Notes under the pieces: model-generated
What the model was told of the DNA's origin: nothing
Seen by the model: only the letters and a program-made list of their open reading frames with translations
Databases searched by the model: none
Translations under genes and position numbers: made by a program
Shown here: one piece after another, positions 25,364 through 33,825 of the stretch
Numbering within the stretch: the first letter of the stretch is position 1
Layout of the letters: every line of letters begins with the position of its first letter
Source of the DNA: Chloroflexota bacterium
Lineage (GTDB): Bacteria; Chloroflexota; Dehalococcoidia; Dehalococcoidales; JACQON01
Length of the DNA stretch: 64,000 nt
Direction of reading: 5' to 3'
Assembly (NCBI GenBank): GCA_016202545.1
Contig: JACQON010000013.1
Location: 23,750-87,749, forward strand

Positions 25364-25400
25364 CATACTAGTAATTATATAGCTACACATAACTACTATG
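25364..25400. promoter_or_regulatory. Imperfect dyad, possible operator
   Basis: CATACTAGTAAT (25364-25375) and ATAACTACTATG (25389-25400) form an inverted repeat with 10 of 12 positions pairing across a 13-base spacer. It sits downstream of the TATAAT box in the leader of the pentaheme gene, where a repressor or activator could act. It lies in an AT-rich island of this otherwise GC-rich window. Confidence 0.3.
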
Positions 25401-25401
25401 T

Positions 25402-25410
25402 ATTATACCA
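25402..25410 (-). promoter_or_regulatory. Extended -10 promoter of the pentaheme gene
   Basis: On the minus strand TGGTATAAT reads as an extended -10 (TGn plus consensus TATAAT at 25407-25402). No good -35 hexamer is seen, which is normal for extended -10 promoters. The leader to ATG 25268 would be about 125 nt. Confidence 0.4.
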
Positions 25411-25444
25411 TAATTATGCTTGGCATAGTTGGGGGTATTTCTAC

Positions 25445-26593
25445 CTATTTTTGCGTCGGAAACAGCCCTGTTTGTTCCAGCGCAAAGTAGTGGCACAGGT
25501 TGCAGCTGACGTCAATTGGCTGGCCCTTCTGCTCGCCGGCGGTGGCCGCCAGCTTGCCGTGGCACCTGAAGCAGCCCGGCGCTTCCTGGTGACCTATATT
25601 GATGGGGTAGCTCTTCCAGGTCACCTTCATTTCAGGGAAGGTGGTAAGGCGGGCCACCTCCTTCAGCTCCAGTACCATCTGGGCGATTGTTTGAGCTTTT
25701 TCCTCGTACACCTGGGGGTAATTGGCGCGGTAAAAGTCTCCTATCGCCTTCACCCTGTCAGAAGCCTGGTCCAGGCTGGCGCTGGGTGGGTCCAGAGCTT
25801 TCATGGACTCCCTCTTGATAAAGGGAAGGCTTTTATCTATCTTGCCCTGGGCCAGGGCCGTGTCAACCAGCTCTGCCGGAGAGCGGAAGATGTGGGTGGC
25901 CCGGTTGTGGCAGTCTATGCAGTCCATAAGCCGTTTCTCCGCGGCCACGCGCTCAGGAGTGACCTCGTCAGCCTTCTGGGGGTCGACATATTCCACCAGT
26001 TCACCACCAGTGTTCTCAACACCGACCCAGCCAATCTCCTGGCGCTTGCTGTCCAGCGCCAAGTACCACACCTGGGCGGCGATATGCCAGTGGATATCCC
26101 GGGCTACCTCAGACTCCCCACCACCCACCCGGAGCACCCGGACATCTATCTTTTCAGTGTTCGTCTCGTCAGGGGCGTAGCTGGTGTGGACACGGACAAG
26201 GTCACCGGCAAATTTCTCCGGCCGATGGCATTGCTCACAGGTCTCCCGGGCCGGGCGCAGGTTTTCCACCGGGGTCGGGATGGGACGGCTATAGGAATCG
26301 GAAATGGTGGCGAAGATGAGAGGCACACCGGCGAGCTTGGACTTTACCAGGTAATCAGCCCCCGGGCCAACATGGCATTCGGTGCAGCGCACTCGAGAGT
26401 GAGGAGATGCCTGATAGGCGGTATATTCAGGGTACATCACCTGGTGACACAGGCGGCCGCAGAAGGCGGTGGAGTCGGTGAACTCCACCAGCTGATAGCT
26501 GCCGATGACCAGCAGTATTATTGATATTGCCCCGGCCAGCATGAGGAACAGCAGCTTGTCGCGGTGTCGCCGGCGTTGTTCCCGTGGCTCCAT
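25445..26593 (-). CDS. NapC/NirT-like membrane-anchored multiheme cytochrome (six heme sites)
   Basis: A 382-residue quinol-oxidising type cytochrome. An N-terminal membrane anchor (residues 14-36) is followed by heme site 1 as CGRLCH, a CxxxCH motif, then CTECH, CEQCH, CIDCH, CFRCH and CNLCH. The spacing of the first two sites (FCGRLCH then TAYQASPHSRVRCTECH) is that of NapC/NrfH proteins, which pass electrons from quinol to periplasmic reductases. The protein is longer than typical NapC (about 200) and has a central region without hemes. It lies nine bases after a small membrane protein gene in the cytochrome operon. Confidence 0.88.
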   Translation of the reverse strand: MEPREQRRRHRDKLLFLMLAGAISIILLVIGSYQLVEFTDSTAFCGRLCHQVMYPEYTAYQASPHSRVRCTECHVGPGADYLVKSKLAGVPLIFATISDSYSRPIPTPVENLRPARETCEQCHRPEKFAGDLVRVHTSYAPDETNTEKIDVRVLRVGGGESEVARDIHWHIAAQVWYLALDSKRQEIGWVGVENTGGELVEYVDPQKADEVTPERVAAEKRLMDCIDCHNRATHIFRSPAELVDTALAQGKIDKSLPFIKRESMKALDPPSASLDQASDRVKAIGDFYRANYPQVYEEKAQTIAQMVLELKEVARLTTFPEMKVTWKSYPINIGHQEAPGCFRCHGKLAATAGEQKGQPIDVSCNLCHYFALEQTGLFPTQK

Positions 26594-26602
26594 TGTATCC
26601 TC

Positions 26603-26812
26603 CTACTCCACCCTCAGTATGGCCAGCATGAAGATTACCCCGCCAACGACGAACAAGACCGGCACCATGGAAAAGTTAATAACGCCAAAAAGGGGATATT
26701 TTTCAGGGAGGCCAGAGTAGATATTGAATAAGACCAGCGCCACCACCAGCACGAACAGTATGCCGGCAGTCCTGGTCAGCCAGTCATCGAAAATCTCCTT
26801 CAGGTATTTCAT
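26603..26812 (-). CDS. Small two-helix membrane protein
   Basis: A 69-residue protein with two hydrophobic segments (about residues 13-34 and 41-66) and no heme or metal motif. It starts immediately after the cytochrome b stop and ends nine bases before the NapC-like gene, so it is part of the same transcript. I do not recognise the family. It may be a small structural subunit of a membrane quinol:cytochrome complex made with its two neighbours. Confidence 0.75.
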   Translation of the reverse strand: MKYLKEIFDDWLTRTAGILFVLVVALVLFNIYSGLPEKYPLFGVINFSMVPVLFVVGGVIFMLAILRVE

Positions 26813-27550
26813 TCACTCCTCCTTGTCCTGCGTGGCCGGGAACATCTCCTCATACTCCAGGGGATGGTCCCGCCGGTACCGTTCACCGGACACTTTCCCG
26901 GTGAAGATAGACTTGTTAAGAGGGAATATTCCCGGAGAAAAGTGGTTGAAGAATATGTGCACCATGAAAATCCAGACCAGCGCCAGCATGGCTTCATCGC
27001 TGTGGGCTATCAAAGCCGTCGGAACGACCCACCCGGGCAGCACTCTGGTGACCAGGACGGGGTACATCAGAATAAAGCCTGAGCCAGCCATGACAGGCAT
27101 TCCCCAGAAAATGGCCCAGTAGTCAAACTTCTCTCTCCAGTTGAAGCGGTGCCACTTCGGTGGCTCCTTTATCAGCCCGAAGAAGTAGGCTATCTCCTGG
27201 AACAGCTTCACCACGTCATCGCCGCTGGGGACCATCCTTACCGGGAAAGGCTTTTTGAGGATGAGGATGGTATAGAGAAGATAACCCAGGTGATAGAGGC
27301 AAACTACGACGATAGCCCAGGCGGCAACACGGTGGATGGAGCGGGTGACTTCAACTCCTCCCCATACCCCCACCCACCACTGGCTTATTGCCGACTCAGG
27401 GAACTTGAGGGGCAGACCGGTAACTACCAGCAGGATGAAGGTCACCATCAGCCCGGCATGCTGTATTACCTGATGGACGTCAAAACGGACGATTTGCCCT
27501 TCCGCCGTTCTAGCTGCCGTTACAGGGACGCTTTCGGTCACTGCCGCCAT
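26813..27550 (-). CDS. Cytochrome b (formate dehydrogenase gamma/b561-like) subunit
   Basis: A 245-residue di-heme b membrane protein. The start ATG 27550 has GGAGGGA upstream; a longer frame to 27745 would lie inside the neighbouring gene and is rejected. Four to five membrane helices carry His pairs suitable for heme b: FDVHQVIQHAG in helix 1, SIHRVAAW and LYHLGYLLY in helix 2, and AHSDEAML with VHIFFNHF in the last. This is the pattern of FdnI/HybB-type quinone-reactive subunits. It links the quinone pool to the multiheme proteins encoded on both sides. Confidence 0.88.
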   Translation of the reverse strand: MAAVTESVPVTAARTAEGQIVRFDVHQVIQHAGLMVTFILLVVTGLPLKFPESAISQWWVGVWGGVEVTRSIHRVAAWAIVVVCLYHLGYLLYTILILKKPFPVRMVPSGDDVVKLFQEIAYFFGLIKEPPKWHRFNWREKFDYWAIFWGMPVMAGSGFILMYPVLVTRVLPGWVVPTALIAHSDEAMLALVWIFMVHIFFNHFSPGIFPLNKSIFTGKVSGERYRRDHPLEYEEMFPATQDKEE

Positions 27551-27552
27551 GG

Positions 27553-28476
27553 CTATTCCCTCCACCTGTTTATGGAAAACCTGACTATGGCAGCCACCAC
27601 TACGATGGCGCCAAAGGAGAGCACCGCAGTAAGCAGCGTGGTAAAAAGTATCTCGGTATAGTGTGCCACCGGGATGTTCCGGGGAGAAGCCTCCTTGTGC
27701 CCGAGGAAGCCGCTGGCGAACTCCACCCCACCGCCAGGGTGACATTGCTCACAGGTCCTGGCCAGGTTCTCCACGCCGGCCACCGGAGACGCGGGGTCGC
27801 TCGCCCTCTTTATATCATGAGTGCCGTGGCAGTTGGCGCAGGTGGCCTTGTCCAACTGGGTTATCTCATAGGTGCCCAGTTGTATCGCCTTGCCATGGAA
27901 GCTACGCATGTATGACTCGTAGACCTTCTCCACGATGCCGTAGCTGGCCATCAGCCTTACATCGCCATGACAGTTGCCGCAGGTCTGGGCGATGTTCTTC
28001 TTGTAGGCGGGAGAGCTATATTCCAGCACACGGATGACGCTGTGGGGGCTTCTCTCCGAGCTGTGGCAGTCAACGCAGGTAGCTACATCGGTGTTGCCCT
28101 GGACTAGCTGCTGACCGTGGACGCTCTCCAGGTGCAGCTTATACTGGTACTGGTGGCAACTACCGCACTTTTCCGCCAGGGACAGCTTGGTCAGGGGCGT
28201 CTCGACTTTGTGCGGCTCAGCGGTATGGCAGGTGGTGCAGTCTATAAACCGGTGAGCGGCGGTGTTTACTGCTTCCTCGCTGACATACAGGGATATCTTT
28301 CTGCCGTCCTCAGTGGTCTTGGTGAGCTGCTGATTGCCGTGGCATGACAGGCAGTCGTTTTCATCAAGGGCGTAAGACCTGAGAGAAAAGACCAAAAGGA
28401 ATACAATTATCCCCAGCCCCACCACCGAAATCAGCAGCAGTTTCTTCGCCCTTGCTCCGGCCATTTTCATCACCAT
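27553..28476 (-). CDS. Heptaheme c-type cytochrome with C-terminal membrane anchor
   Basis: A 307-residue exported cytochrome, first gene of the multiheme operon. Residues 10-35 form a signal/anchor. Seven CxxCH motifs follow: CLSCH, CTTCH, CGSCH, CVDCH, CGNCH, CANCH and CEQCH. Extra His residues (SVHGQQ, SFHGKA, GTHD) are likely axial ligands. A C-terminal helix (about 275-298) with a basic end (RFSINRWRE) anchors it. The layout resembles tetrathionate/nitrite-type multiheme donors and Dehalococcoidia cytochromes annotated only as cytochrome c3-like. The cytochrome b gene starts two bases later. The exact start among several nearby ATG codons is uncertain. Confidence 0.88.
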   Translation of the reverse strand: MVMKMAGARAKKLLLISVVGLGIIVFLLVFSLRSYALDENDCLSCHGNQQLTKTTEDGRKISLYVSEEAVNTAAHRFIDCTTCHTAEPHKVETPLTKLSLAEKCGSCHQYQYKLHLESVHGQQLVQGNTDVATCVDCHSSERSPHSVIRVLEYSSPAYKKNIAQTCGNCHGDVRLMASYGIVEKVYESYMRSFHGKAIQLGTYEITQLDKATCANCHGTHDIKRASDPASPVAGVENLARTCEQCHPGGGVEFASGFLGHKEASPRNIPVAHYTEILFTTLLTAVLSFGAIVVVAAIVRFSINRWRE

Positions 28477-28906
28477 TCGTCCGTCTCTATCTTTCGTCAG
28501 CGAACTGGCGCCGAGCTATGCCGATAACTGCTATAATTTTAAGGTTAGACTGCGCTCAGTTATTCAATACCCTGGCACATCCACGGGCAAAGGGAACGTT
28601 GCACGGTCCAAATACTCCCGGCTTACTGCGGGTAGGGAAGTGGTCAAACTCTGTCAGGGCAAACATCAGCCTGACGATGCTGGAGATAAGCGGCAGGGCA
28701 GTTTTTATACTCAAACTATTATTAGTCTATCATATCTACTACTGCCTTTGTAATAATATCTTCTCCCTATTAAATTCCTAAAAACTACCTGTTTTCCTGC
28801 AAATAACACCCTGTTACCCATGTTGTATCTCGTTTTCCTTGAAGCCCTCGTATTCTCCTCAGTGCGGTGAGAAATAGGTGATGAGTAAGAGATTGTTTAC
28901 CAAACA

Positions 28907-29066
28907 GCCATTGCGAACGTAGCGAAGCAATCTCCGACCAGGCACAGAGGAGCGCTTGAGATTGCTTCGGGCTCTCGCCCTCGGGACTTCGGCGTGAGCT
29001 CAGTCGAACGCTGAACTCGGGCCTCGGACTGAAGCTCGGTCTGAAGGCTGAAGCCCTCGCCATGAC
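28907..29066. repeat. Dispersed palindromic repeat, copy A
   Basis: A 109-base core (28958-29066) recurs in inverted orientation at 45244-45352 with only about two differences. The element starts GCCATTGCGAACGTAGCGAAG and ends CCCTCGCCATGAC, so its ends are imperfect inverted repeats (ATTGCGA / TCGCCAT). It contains GAAGCAATCT and AGATTGCTTC as internal inverted words. Confidence 0.8.
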
Positions 29067-29101
29067 AGATTATTGATAGACAATCTCTATGGTTAACCCG
29101 C

Positions 29102-29131
29102 TTGTCCCACCTGGCTCTGGCTTGCTATAAT
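29102..29131 (+). promoter_or_regulatory. Putative promoter of proB
   Basis: TTGTCC (29102-29107), an 18-base spacer and consensus TATAAT (29126-29131) lie 29 bases before ATG 29161. Confidence 0.6.
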
Positions 29132-29160
29132 TGGGATGGATTTAAACCGAGCGTATACAA

Positions 29161-30309
29161 ATGGTCAAGTCTGAGAATGATAAAGCCGGCTCAAAATTGC
29201 CCTATCGCCGCATAGTGGCCAAATTCGGCACCAGCTTGCTCACCGGCGGCAGTGCCCATCTGGATGAAGCCATGATGTCACGCCTGGTCGCCCAGGCGGC
29301 ACAGCTCCACCAGCAGGAGCGGGAGGTAGTCATCGTCTCCTCAGGAGCCATCGCCCTGGGCATAGATAAGCTGGGGCTGACCCGTAAGCTCAAGGGTATC
29401 CCCTTCAAGCAGGTCATGGCCGCGGTTGGGCAGAACCGCCTGATGCAGACCTATGAGCAACTGTTCAGCCGATACAATATCCCCGTGGCCCAAGCCCTGC
29501 TTACCAAGGCCGACCTCTCTGACCGTGCCGGCTACCTTAATGCCCGCAACACCCTTCTGGCCCTGCTCGAACTGCGGGTGGTCTGCATCGTCAACGAAAA
29601 CGATGTGGTGGCCGTGGACGAGCTGGATGGGGCCAGGTTCGGTGATAATGATAACCTCTCCGCCATGGTGGCCAACCTGATTGACGCTGACCTGCTGATG
29701 ATTCTGACCGATGCCGCCGGGCTATGCACCGCCGACCCACACTGCAATCCTGATGCCCGCCTCATCACGCAGGTGGAAAGGATAGACTCGGATATTGAGT
29801 GCCTGGCGACCGGTGCATCGAGCAAGCTGGGGACGGGGGGCATGGTCACCAAGATAGAAGCCGCCAGGCTGGCCACTGCCTCCGGGGTGACGGTGGTCAT
29901 CGCCGATGGCAAAGACAAGGACGTAATTCTGAGGCTGGCCAGCGGTGAGGCGGTAGGCACACGTTTCCTGCCCGCCGCCAGCAAGCTGGAAAGCCGCAAG
30001 CGCTGGATGCTCAGCGACCTTTGTACCAGGGGGAAGCTGGTGGTAGACGCCGGGGCTGCCCTGGCCCTGCAAACGCACCATCGGAGCCTGCTGGCGGCCG
30101 GCATCAGGCAGGTCGAGGGCGACTTCCAGCGGGGCGACGTCGTCAGCATCTGCGACCCGGATGGAGTCCGCATTGCCTGCGGCATAACCAACTACGCCTC
30201 CGGGGATATTGACGCCATCAAATCCATGCACTCGGGAAAGATAAGTTCCGTGCTCGGACATGATTACGGTTCTGAGATAGTGCACCGAAATAACCTTGTG
30301 GTCTTTTAA
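29161..30309 (+). CDS. proB: Glutamate 5-kinase ProB
   Basis: The 382-residue first enzyme of proline synthesis, phosphorylating glutamate. It has an N-terminal amino-acid kinase domain ([60 protein letters not shown]) and a C-terminal PUA domain from about residue 285 ([13 protein letters not shown]). The length is normal for the two-domain form. It is co-directional with a small gene and proA. Confidence 0.96.
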   Translation: MVKSENDKAGSKLPYRRIVAKFGTSLLTGGSAHLDEAMMSRLVAQAAQLHQQEREVVIVSSGAIALGIDKLGLTRKLKGIPFKQVMAAVGQNRLMQTYEQLFSRYNIPVAQALLTKADLSDRAGYLNARNTLLALLELRVVCIVNENDVVAVDELDGARFGDNDNLSAMVANLIDADLLMILTDAAGLCTADPHCNPDARLITQVERIDSDIECLATGASSKLGTGGMVTKIEAARLATASGVTVVIADGKDKDVILRLASGEAVGTRFLPAASKLESRKRWMLSDLCTRGKLVVDAGAALALQTHHRSLLAAGIRQVEGDFQRGDVVSICDPDGVRIACGITNYASGDIDAIKSMHSGKISSVLGHDYGSEIVHRNNLVVF

Positions 30310-30321
30310 GGAGGGGCAAAA

Positions 30322-30585
30322 GTGAGTCCAGTCAAACTTTACCGGCTCGACGGTCAATTTATCGTCACCGTCAACTGCCAGTTCCACGACCTGTCAGATG
30401 CCGGATGGTGGGGTGAGATGGTGCCCACGGAATACAAGGCCTTCAGCGAGAATGACGTCTATGTTCTTGAACTACCGGATGGACGGAGGGGCAGGTGCTC
30501 CCTGAGGAAACTGGTCAACCGGGCGGTGAACGGCGTCCCTCCGCTTTACCACTACAATTTCAGGGGACATGCGCCGTTCAAATAA
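30322..30585 (+). CDS. Small conserved-looking protein between proB and proA
   Basis: An 87-residue protein starting at GTG 30322 after AAGGAGGGGCAAAA. It is predicted to be soluble, with a beta-rich pattern (VKLYRLDGQFIVTVNCQFHD, YVLELPDGRRGRCSLRKLV) and two Trp in WWGEM. The codon use and Shine-Dalgarno look genuine, and it lies 12 bases after proB and 42 bases before proA. I do not recognise a family. Its place suggests co-regulation with proline synthesis, but no function is implied by sequence. Confidence 0.75.
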   Translation: MSPVKLYRLDGQFIVTVNCQFHDLSDAGWWGEMVPTEYKAFSENDVYVLELPDGRRGRCSLRKLVNRAVNGVPPLYHYNFRGHAPFK

Positions 30586-30627
30586 AGAACCCGCCAGCAA
30601 GCTGGAGGATATCCAGCGGAGAATTCT

Positions 30628-31902
30628 ATGAAACTTGCAATTGAAGAACTGGAAGCTAAGGCCCGGGCAGCCAAAGCGGCGTCCCGCCGCCTGGCATACC
30701 TGTCAACTGAAGTCAAAAACAGAGCCCTGAGTTACATTGCCGATGACCTGCTGGCGAAAAGGGATGATATACTGGCAGCCAACAAGATTGACTATGATAG
30801 AGGTGAGGCCTCAGGCATGGGCACGGCTATGCTCGACCGGCTGATGCTGTCGGTGGAGCGCCTTGAGGCTATGGCCCACGATGTGCGGACGGTGGCTGCC
30901 CTGCCCGACCCGGTGGGTGAAGTCTTCGATATGCGCACCCTGCCCAATGGCCTGCTCATCGGCAGGAAGCGAGTGCCCCTGGGCGTAATCGGGGCTATCT
31001 ACGAAAGCCGGCCCAACGTCACCATAGACATCTCCGGCCTGTGCCTGAAATCGGGCAACGCCGTAATCCTGCGGGGCGGCAAGGAAGCCATTAGCTCCAA
31101 TACCGCCCTGGCCAGAGTGGTCCAGGAGGCCGTGACCAGGGCTGGAGTGCCTGAAGGGGCAGTCCAGCTTATCGAGAATACCGACCGTGCCCTGGTCAAC
31201 CACTTGCTCAAACTGCGCCAGTTCATCGACCTGATGATTCCCCGCGGCGGCGCTGACCTGATAAAATTCGTCTCCGAGAATGCCGCCATGCCGGTGGTCA
31301 CCGGCGGCATCGGGGTATGCCATACCTACGTTGACAGGAACGCCGACATAGACAAGGCGGTGGCCATAGCCTTCAATGCCAAGGTACAACGCCCCACGGT
31401 ATGCAATGCCCTGGATACGCTATTGGTCCACGCTGACATCGCTGAGCGTTACCTGCCGCGGATAGCCGCCGAGTGGGCCAGGGCAGGGGTAGAGATGCAC
31501 TGCGATAAGCGCGCCCTGGCTGTCCTCGGTTTGAAGCCAGGTTTGAAGGTTATACCGGCCACCGATGCCGACTGGGGTAAGGAGTTCCTGGCGCTGGTGG
31601 CAGCGGTCAAAGTGGTGGACTCCCTGGACGAGGCGCTCCAGCACATCGAGCGCTATGGCTCCGGGCACTCCGAGGCCATCGTCACCGAAGACTACCAGGC
31701 GGCGATGCGCTTCTTAAACGAGGTGGATGCCGCCTGCGTCTACGCCAATGCCAGCACCCGGTTCACCGATGGCGGTCAATTTGGCCTGGGCGCCGAGGTG
31801 GGCATTAGCACCCAGAAACTTCATGCCCGTGGCCCGCTGGGGCTAACGGAACTGACCACCTACAAGTGGATTATCCTGGGCAGCGGGCAGGTGCGCCCTT
31901 AG
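30628..31902 (+). CDS. proA: Gamma-glutamyl phosphate reductase ProA
   Basis: The 424-residue second enzyme of proline synthesis, an NADPH-dependent aldehyde dehydrogenase-fold enzyme. Landmarks are GVIGAIYESRPNVT, GNAVILRGGKEA, the active-site Cys in VQRPTVCNALDTLL, and the C-terminal FTDGGQFGLGAEVGIST. The length is full. Its stop overlaps the convergent rph stop by four bases. Confidence 0.96.
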   Translation: MKLAIEELEAKARAAKAASRRLAYLSTEVKNRALSYIADDLLAKRDDILAANKIDYDRGEASGMGTAMLDRLMLSVERLEAMAHDVRTVAALPDPVGEVFDMRTLPNGLLIGRKRVPLGVIGAIYESRPNVTIDISGLCLKSGNAVILRGGKEAISSNTALARVVQEAVTRAGVPEGAVQLIENTDRALVNHLLKLRQFIDLMIPRGGADLIKFVSENAAMPVVTGGIGVCHTYVDRNADIDKAVAIAFNAKVQRPTVCNALDTLLVHADIAERYLPRIAAEWARAGVEMHCDKRALAVLGLKPGLKVIPATDADWGKEFLALVAAVKVVDSLDEALQHIERYGSGHSEAIVTEDYQAAMRFLNEVDAACVYANASTRFTDGGQFGLGAEVGISTQKLHARGPLGLTELTTYKWIILGSGQVRP

Positions 31903-32618
31903 CCCTTTAAGACAGCCTGCTGGATTTGAAGTAGCTGCCTGATGCCCTTCTCAGCCAGAGACAGAACGGAATCAATGGTCTCCCTGGAGAAAGGCTTGCC
32001 CTCAGCCGTCCCCTGGACTTCGACAAACTCGCCTTCTGAGGTCATCACCACATTGAAGTCAACGGCAGCATTGAAGTCTTCATCGTAGCACAGGTCGAGC
32101 AGCATCTGGCTGTGAACGATGCCCACGCTGGTGGCAGCCACTGCCGTCCTCAACGGTACTGATGCCAGCACCCCTATGTTTGCCAGGGCCTCCAGGGCTC
32201 GGCGCAGCGCCACATAGGCGCCGGTAATGGCCGCCGTCCTGGTGCCGCCATCTGCCTGAAGCACATCGCAGTCCACAATCAACGTCCTCTCTCCCAGCTT
32301 GGCAAGGTCAGCCACCGCCCGCAGCGCCCGCCCGATGAGTCGCTGAATTTCCTGGTTCCTGCCGGCGACCCTGCCCAGGGTGGAAGCACGCGGAGTGCGG
32401 GTTACGGTGGCCCGGGGCAGCATGGCATACTCAGCCGTAATCCAGCCGGTGCCGCTTCCCCTGAGAAAAGCAGGCACCCTGTCCTCCACGCTGACCGAGC
32501 ACAACACCCTGGTCTTTCCCATCTCTATCAGCGCCGAACCCTCGGCAAAATCCAGGCATCCCGGTGTTATCTTCACCGGCCGCAGCTCATCCCAGGAGCG
32601 GCCATCAGTCCTCTTCAT
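31899..32618 (-). CDS. rph: Ribonuclease PH
   Basis: A 239-residue phosphorolytic exoribonuclease that trims tRNA 3' ends. The start ATG 32618 (MKRTDGRSWDELRPVKI) fits the family N-terminus and has GAGGGA upstream; the longer frame to 32681 overlaps the promoter. Conserved segments include EGSALIEMGKTRVLCSV, LPRATVTR, GRNQEIQRLIGRALRAV, DCDVLQADGGTRTA and DLCYDEDFNAAVDFNVV. Confidence 0.96.
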   Translation of the reverse strand: MKRTDGRSWDELRPVKITPGCLDFAEGSALIEMGKTRVLCSVSVEDRVPAFLRGSGTGWITAEYAMLPRATVTRTPRASTLGRVAGRNQEIQRLIGRALRAVADLAKLGERTLIVDCDVLQADGGTRTAAITGAYVALRRALEALANIGVLASVPLRTAVAATSVGIVHSQMLLDLCYDEDFNAAVDFNVVMTSEGEFVEVQGTAEGKPFSRETIDSVLSLAEKGIRQLLQIQQAVLKG

Positions 32619-32652
32619 ACTGTCTTCCCTCTTCGCCTGCCGTATATGCCAG

Positions 32653-32681
32653 AGTATAGCACTGAGAGATGCTGCTGGCAA
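32653..32681 (-). promoter_or_regulatory. Putative promoter of rph
   Basis: On the minus strand TTGCCA (32681-32676), a 17-base spacer and TATACT (32658-32653) lie 34 bases before ATG 32618. Confidence 0.6.
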
Positions 32682-32725
32682 TCTGGCCTGGCAAGCGGCA
32701 CCGGGGATTATGTCAATGCGGCCTC

Positions 32726-32754
32726 TTGCATAACCCTGCTAAAAACCCTAAGAT
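32726..32754 (+). promoter_or_regulatory. Putative promoter of the FMN oxidase gene
   Basis: TTGCAT (32726-32731), a 17-base spacer and TAAGAT (32749-32754) lie about 78 bases before ATG 32833, divergent from the rph promoter. Confidence 0.5.
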
Positions 32755-32832
32755 TTATGTGGGCAAGACGCGCAATACAAATCAAGAGCCGGCGAATTCG
32801 ACCGGGAACGAATGTTACCGCAGGAGAAAGCT

Positions 32833-33783
32833 ATGACACTCAGCGAGATATACCAAAAGGGGGCCGAGATTCTGGAAAACAAGAATCTCGGTTTTTACTT
32901 ACGAGGCGTGGAAACTGAATATGTCATGAAACATAATGAGGAAATTTTCAGAGAGTACAGGTTTGTTCAGAGCGCGATAGACTCGATTGAAGCCACCACC
33001 GAAACCAGGCTGCTCGATGTGACCCTTCAGGTCCCGATAGTCATGTCCTCCATTACTGCGCCTATCCCCCGCATCCAGCGCGATGGGCTGCTGAAGATTG
33101 CCACGGCTTTGAAAGAGACAGGCTCTATGATGTGGACAGGTACGCCCATTCCCTCCAACCTCAGGGAACTGGTGGAAGTCGGCGTGCCGCTGGTGCAAAC
33201 TGTCAAACCTTACACCGATAGAAGCAAGGTCATGAAAATGCTATCGCAAGCCGAGGCTGCCGGCGCTACCTGGGTGGGGATAGAGGTCGATGCCGGCCAG
33301 GGAACCAAAATACTGGACCGGCAGATGGCGAAGGACTGTTCGCCCATGTCAGTGAGCGAACTTAAAGAGTTGAAGCATAAGATAAGCAGGCCTCTGGTCT
33401 TAAAGGGAATCCTGAGTCCCCGGGACGCAGAGAAGGCCTTAGAAGCAGGCGCCGATGTAATAGTGGTGTCCAACCACGGCGCCCATACTATCGACTATCT
33501 TCCCCATCCCCTGGAGGTATTGGAGGAAATTGCAAAGGTAATAGCAAATCAAATCCCCATAATCATAGACGGAGGATTCCGGCGGGGGACTGACGTTTTG
33601 AAGGGACTGGCGTTCGGGGCACAAGCGATAGGAGTGGGCAGGCCAATACTTTATGGCCTGGCGGCAGACGGTGAAGAAGGAGTAAAAAAAGTCATAGCTG
33701 AAATGGCAGGGGAACTAAAGAGAGCCATGACCATGACCGGAGTCAAAGACCCCGCCAGCGCCCACAGGGGAATTATCTTGTAG
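32833..33783 (+). CDS. FMN-dependent alpha-hydroxyacid dehydrogenase family protein with altered active site
   Basis: A 316-residue TIM-barrel flavoprotein. The start ATG 32833 follows AGGAGAAAGCT. Family features are the N-terminal core VPIVMSSITAP, WVGIEVDAG, RPLVLKGILSPRDAEKALEAG, VVSNHGAH and the FMN phosphate site IIIDGGFRRGTDVLKGLAFGAQAIGVGRP. In characterised members the motif is SNHGxRxLD, where His is the base and Arg binds the substrate carboxylate. Here it reads SNHGAHTID, so the Arg is replaced by His. The enzyme may therefore use a different substrate. It stands alone, convergent with cinA. Confidence 0.88.
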   Translation: MTLSEIYQKGAEILENKNLGFYLRGVETEYVMKHNEEIFREYRFVQSAIDSIEATTETRLLDVTLQVPIVMSSITAPIPRIQRDGLLKIATALKETGSMMWTGTPIPSNLRELVEVGVPLVQTVKPYTDRSKVMKMLSQAEAAGATWVGIEVDAGQGTKILDRQMAKDCSPMSVSELKELKHKISRPLVLKGILSPRDAEKALEAGADVIVVSNHGAHTIDYLPHPLEVLEEIAKVIANQIPIIIDGGFRRGTDVLKGLAFGAQAIGVGRPILYGLAADGEEGVKKVIAEMAGELKRAMTMTGVKDPASAHRGIIL

Positions 33784-33825
33784 CCTGACCCGGCAAGAAG
33801 AAACCCGCCCATTACTTCTACAAGT

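Larger units (their letters stand above)
28477..29160. other. Long intergenic region without a gene
   Basis: About 680 bases between the heptaheme gene and proB. The left half is unremarkable; 28690-28800 is AT-rich and may hold promoter elements for the cytochrome operon, but no convincing pair of hexamers was found. The right half is filled by the 28907-29066 repeat and the proB promoter. Open frames here are short and come from the repeat. Confidence 0.6.

Noticed and set aside
25451..26524. A 357-codon open frame on the plus strand
   Set aside because: It lies opposite the NapC-like cytochrome gene, whose heme motifs prove the minus strand. The antisense frame is open only because of codon bias.
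28452..28781. A 109-codon frame on the plus strand after the cytochrome operon start
   Set aside because: It begins inside the opposite heptaheme gene and runs into AT-rich DNA, with no Shine-Dalgarno and no motifs.
28785..29063. A 92-codon frame on the minus strand near proB
   Set aside because: It consists almost wholly of the dispersed repeat (28907-29066) and would recur wherever the repeat does.
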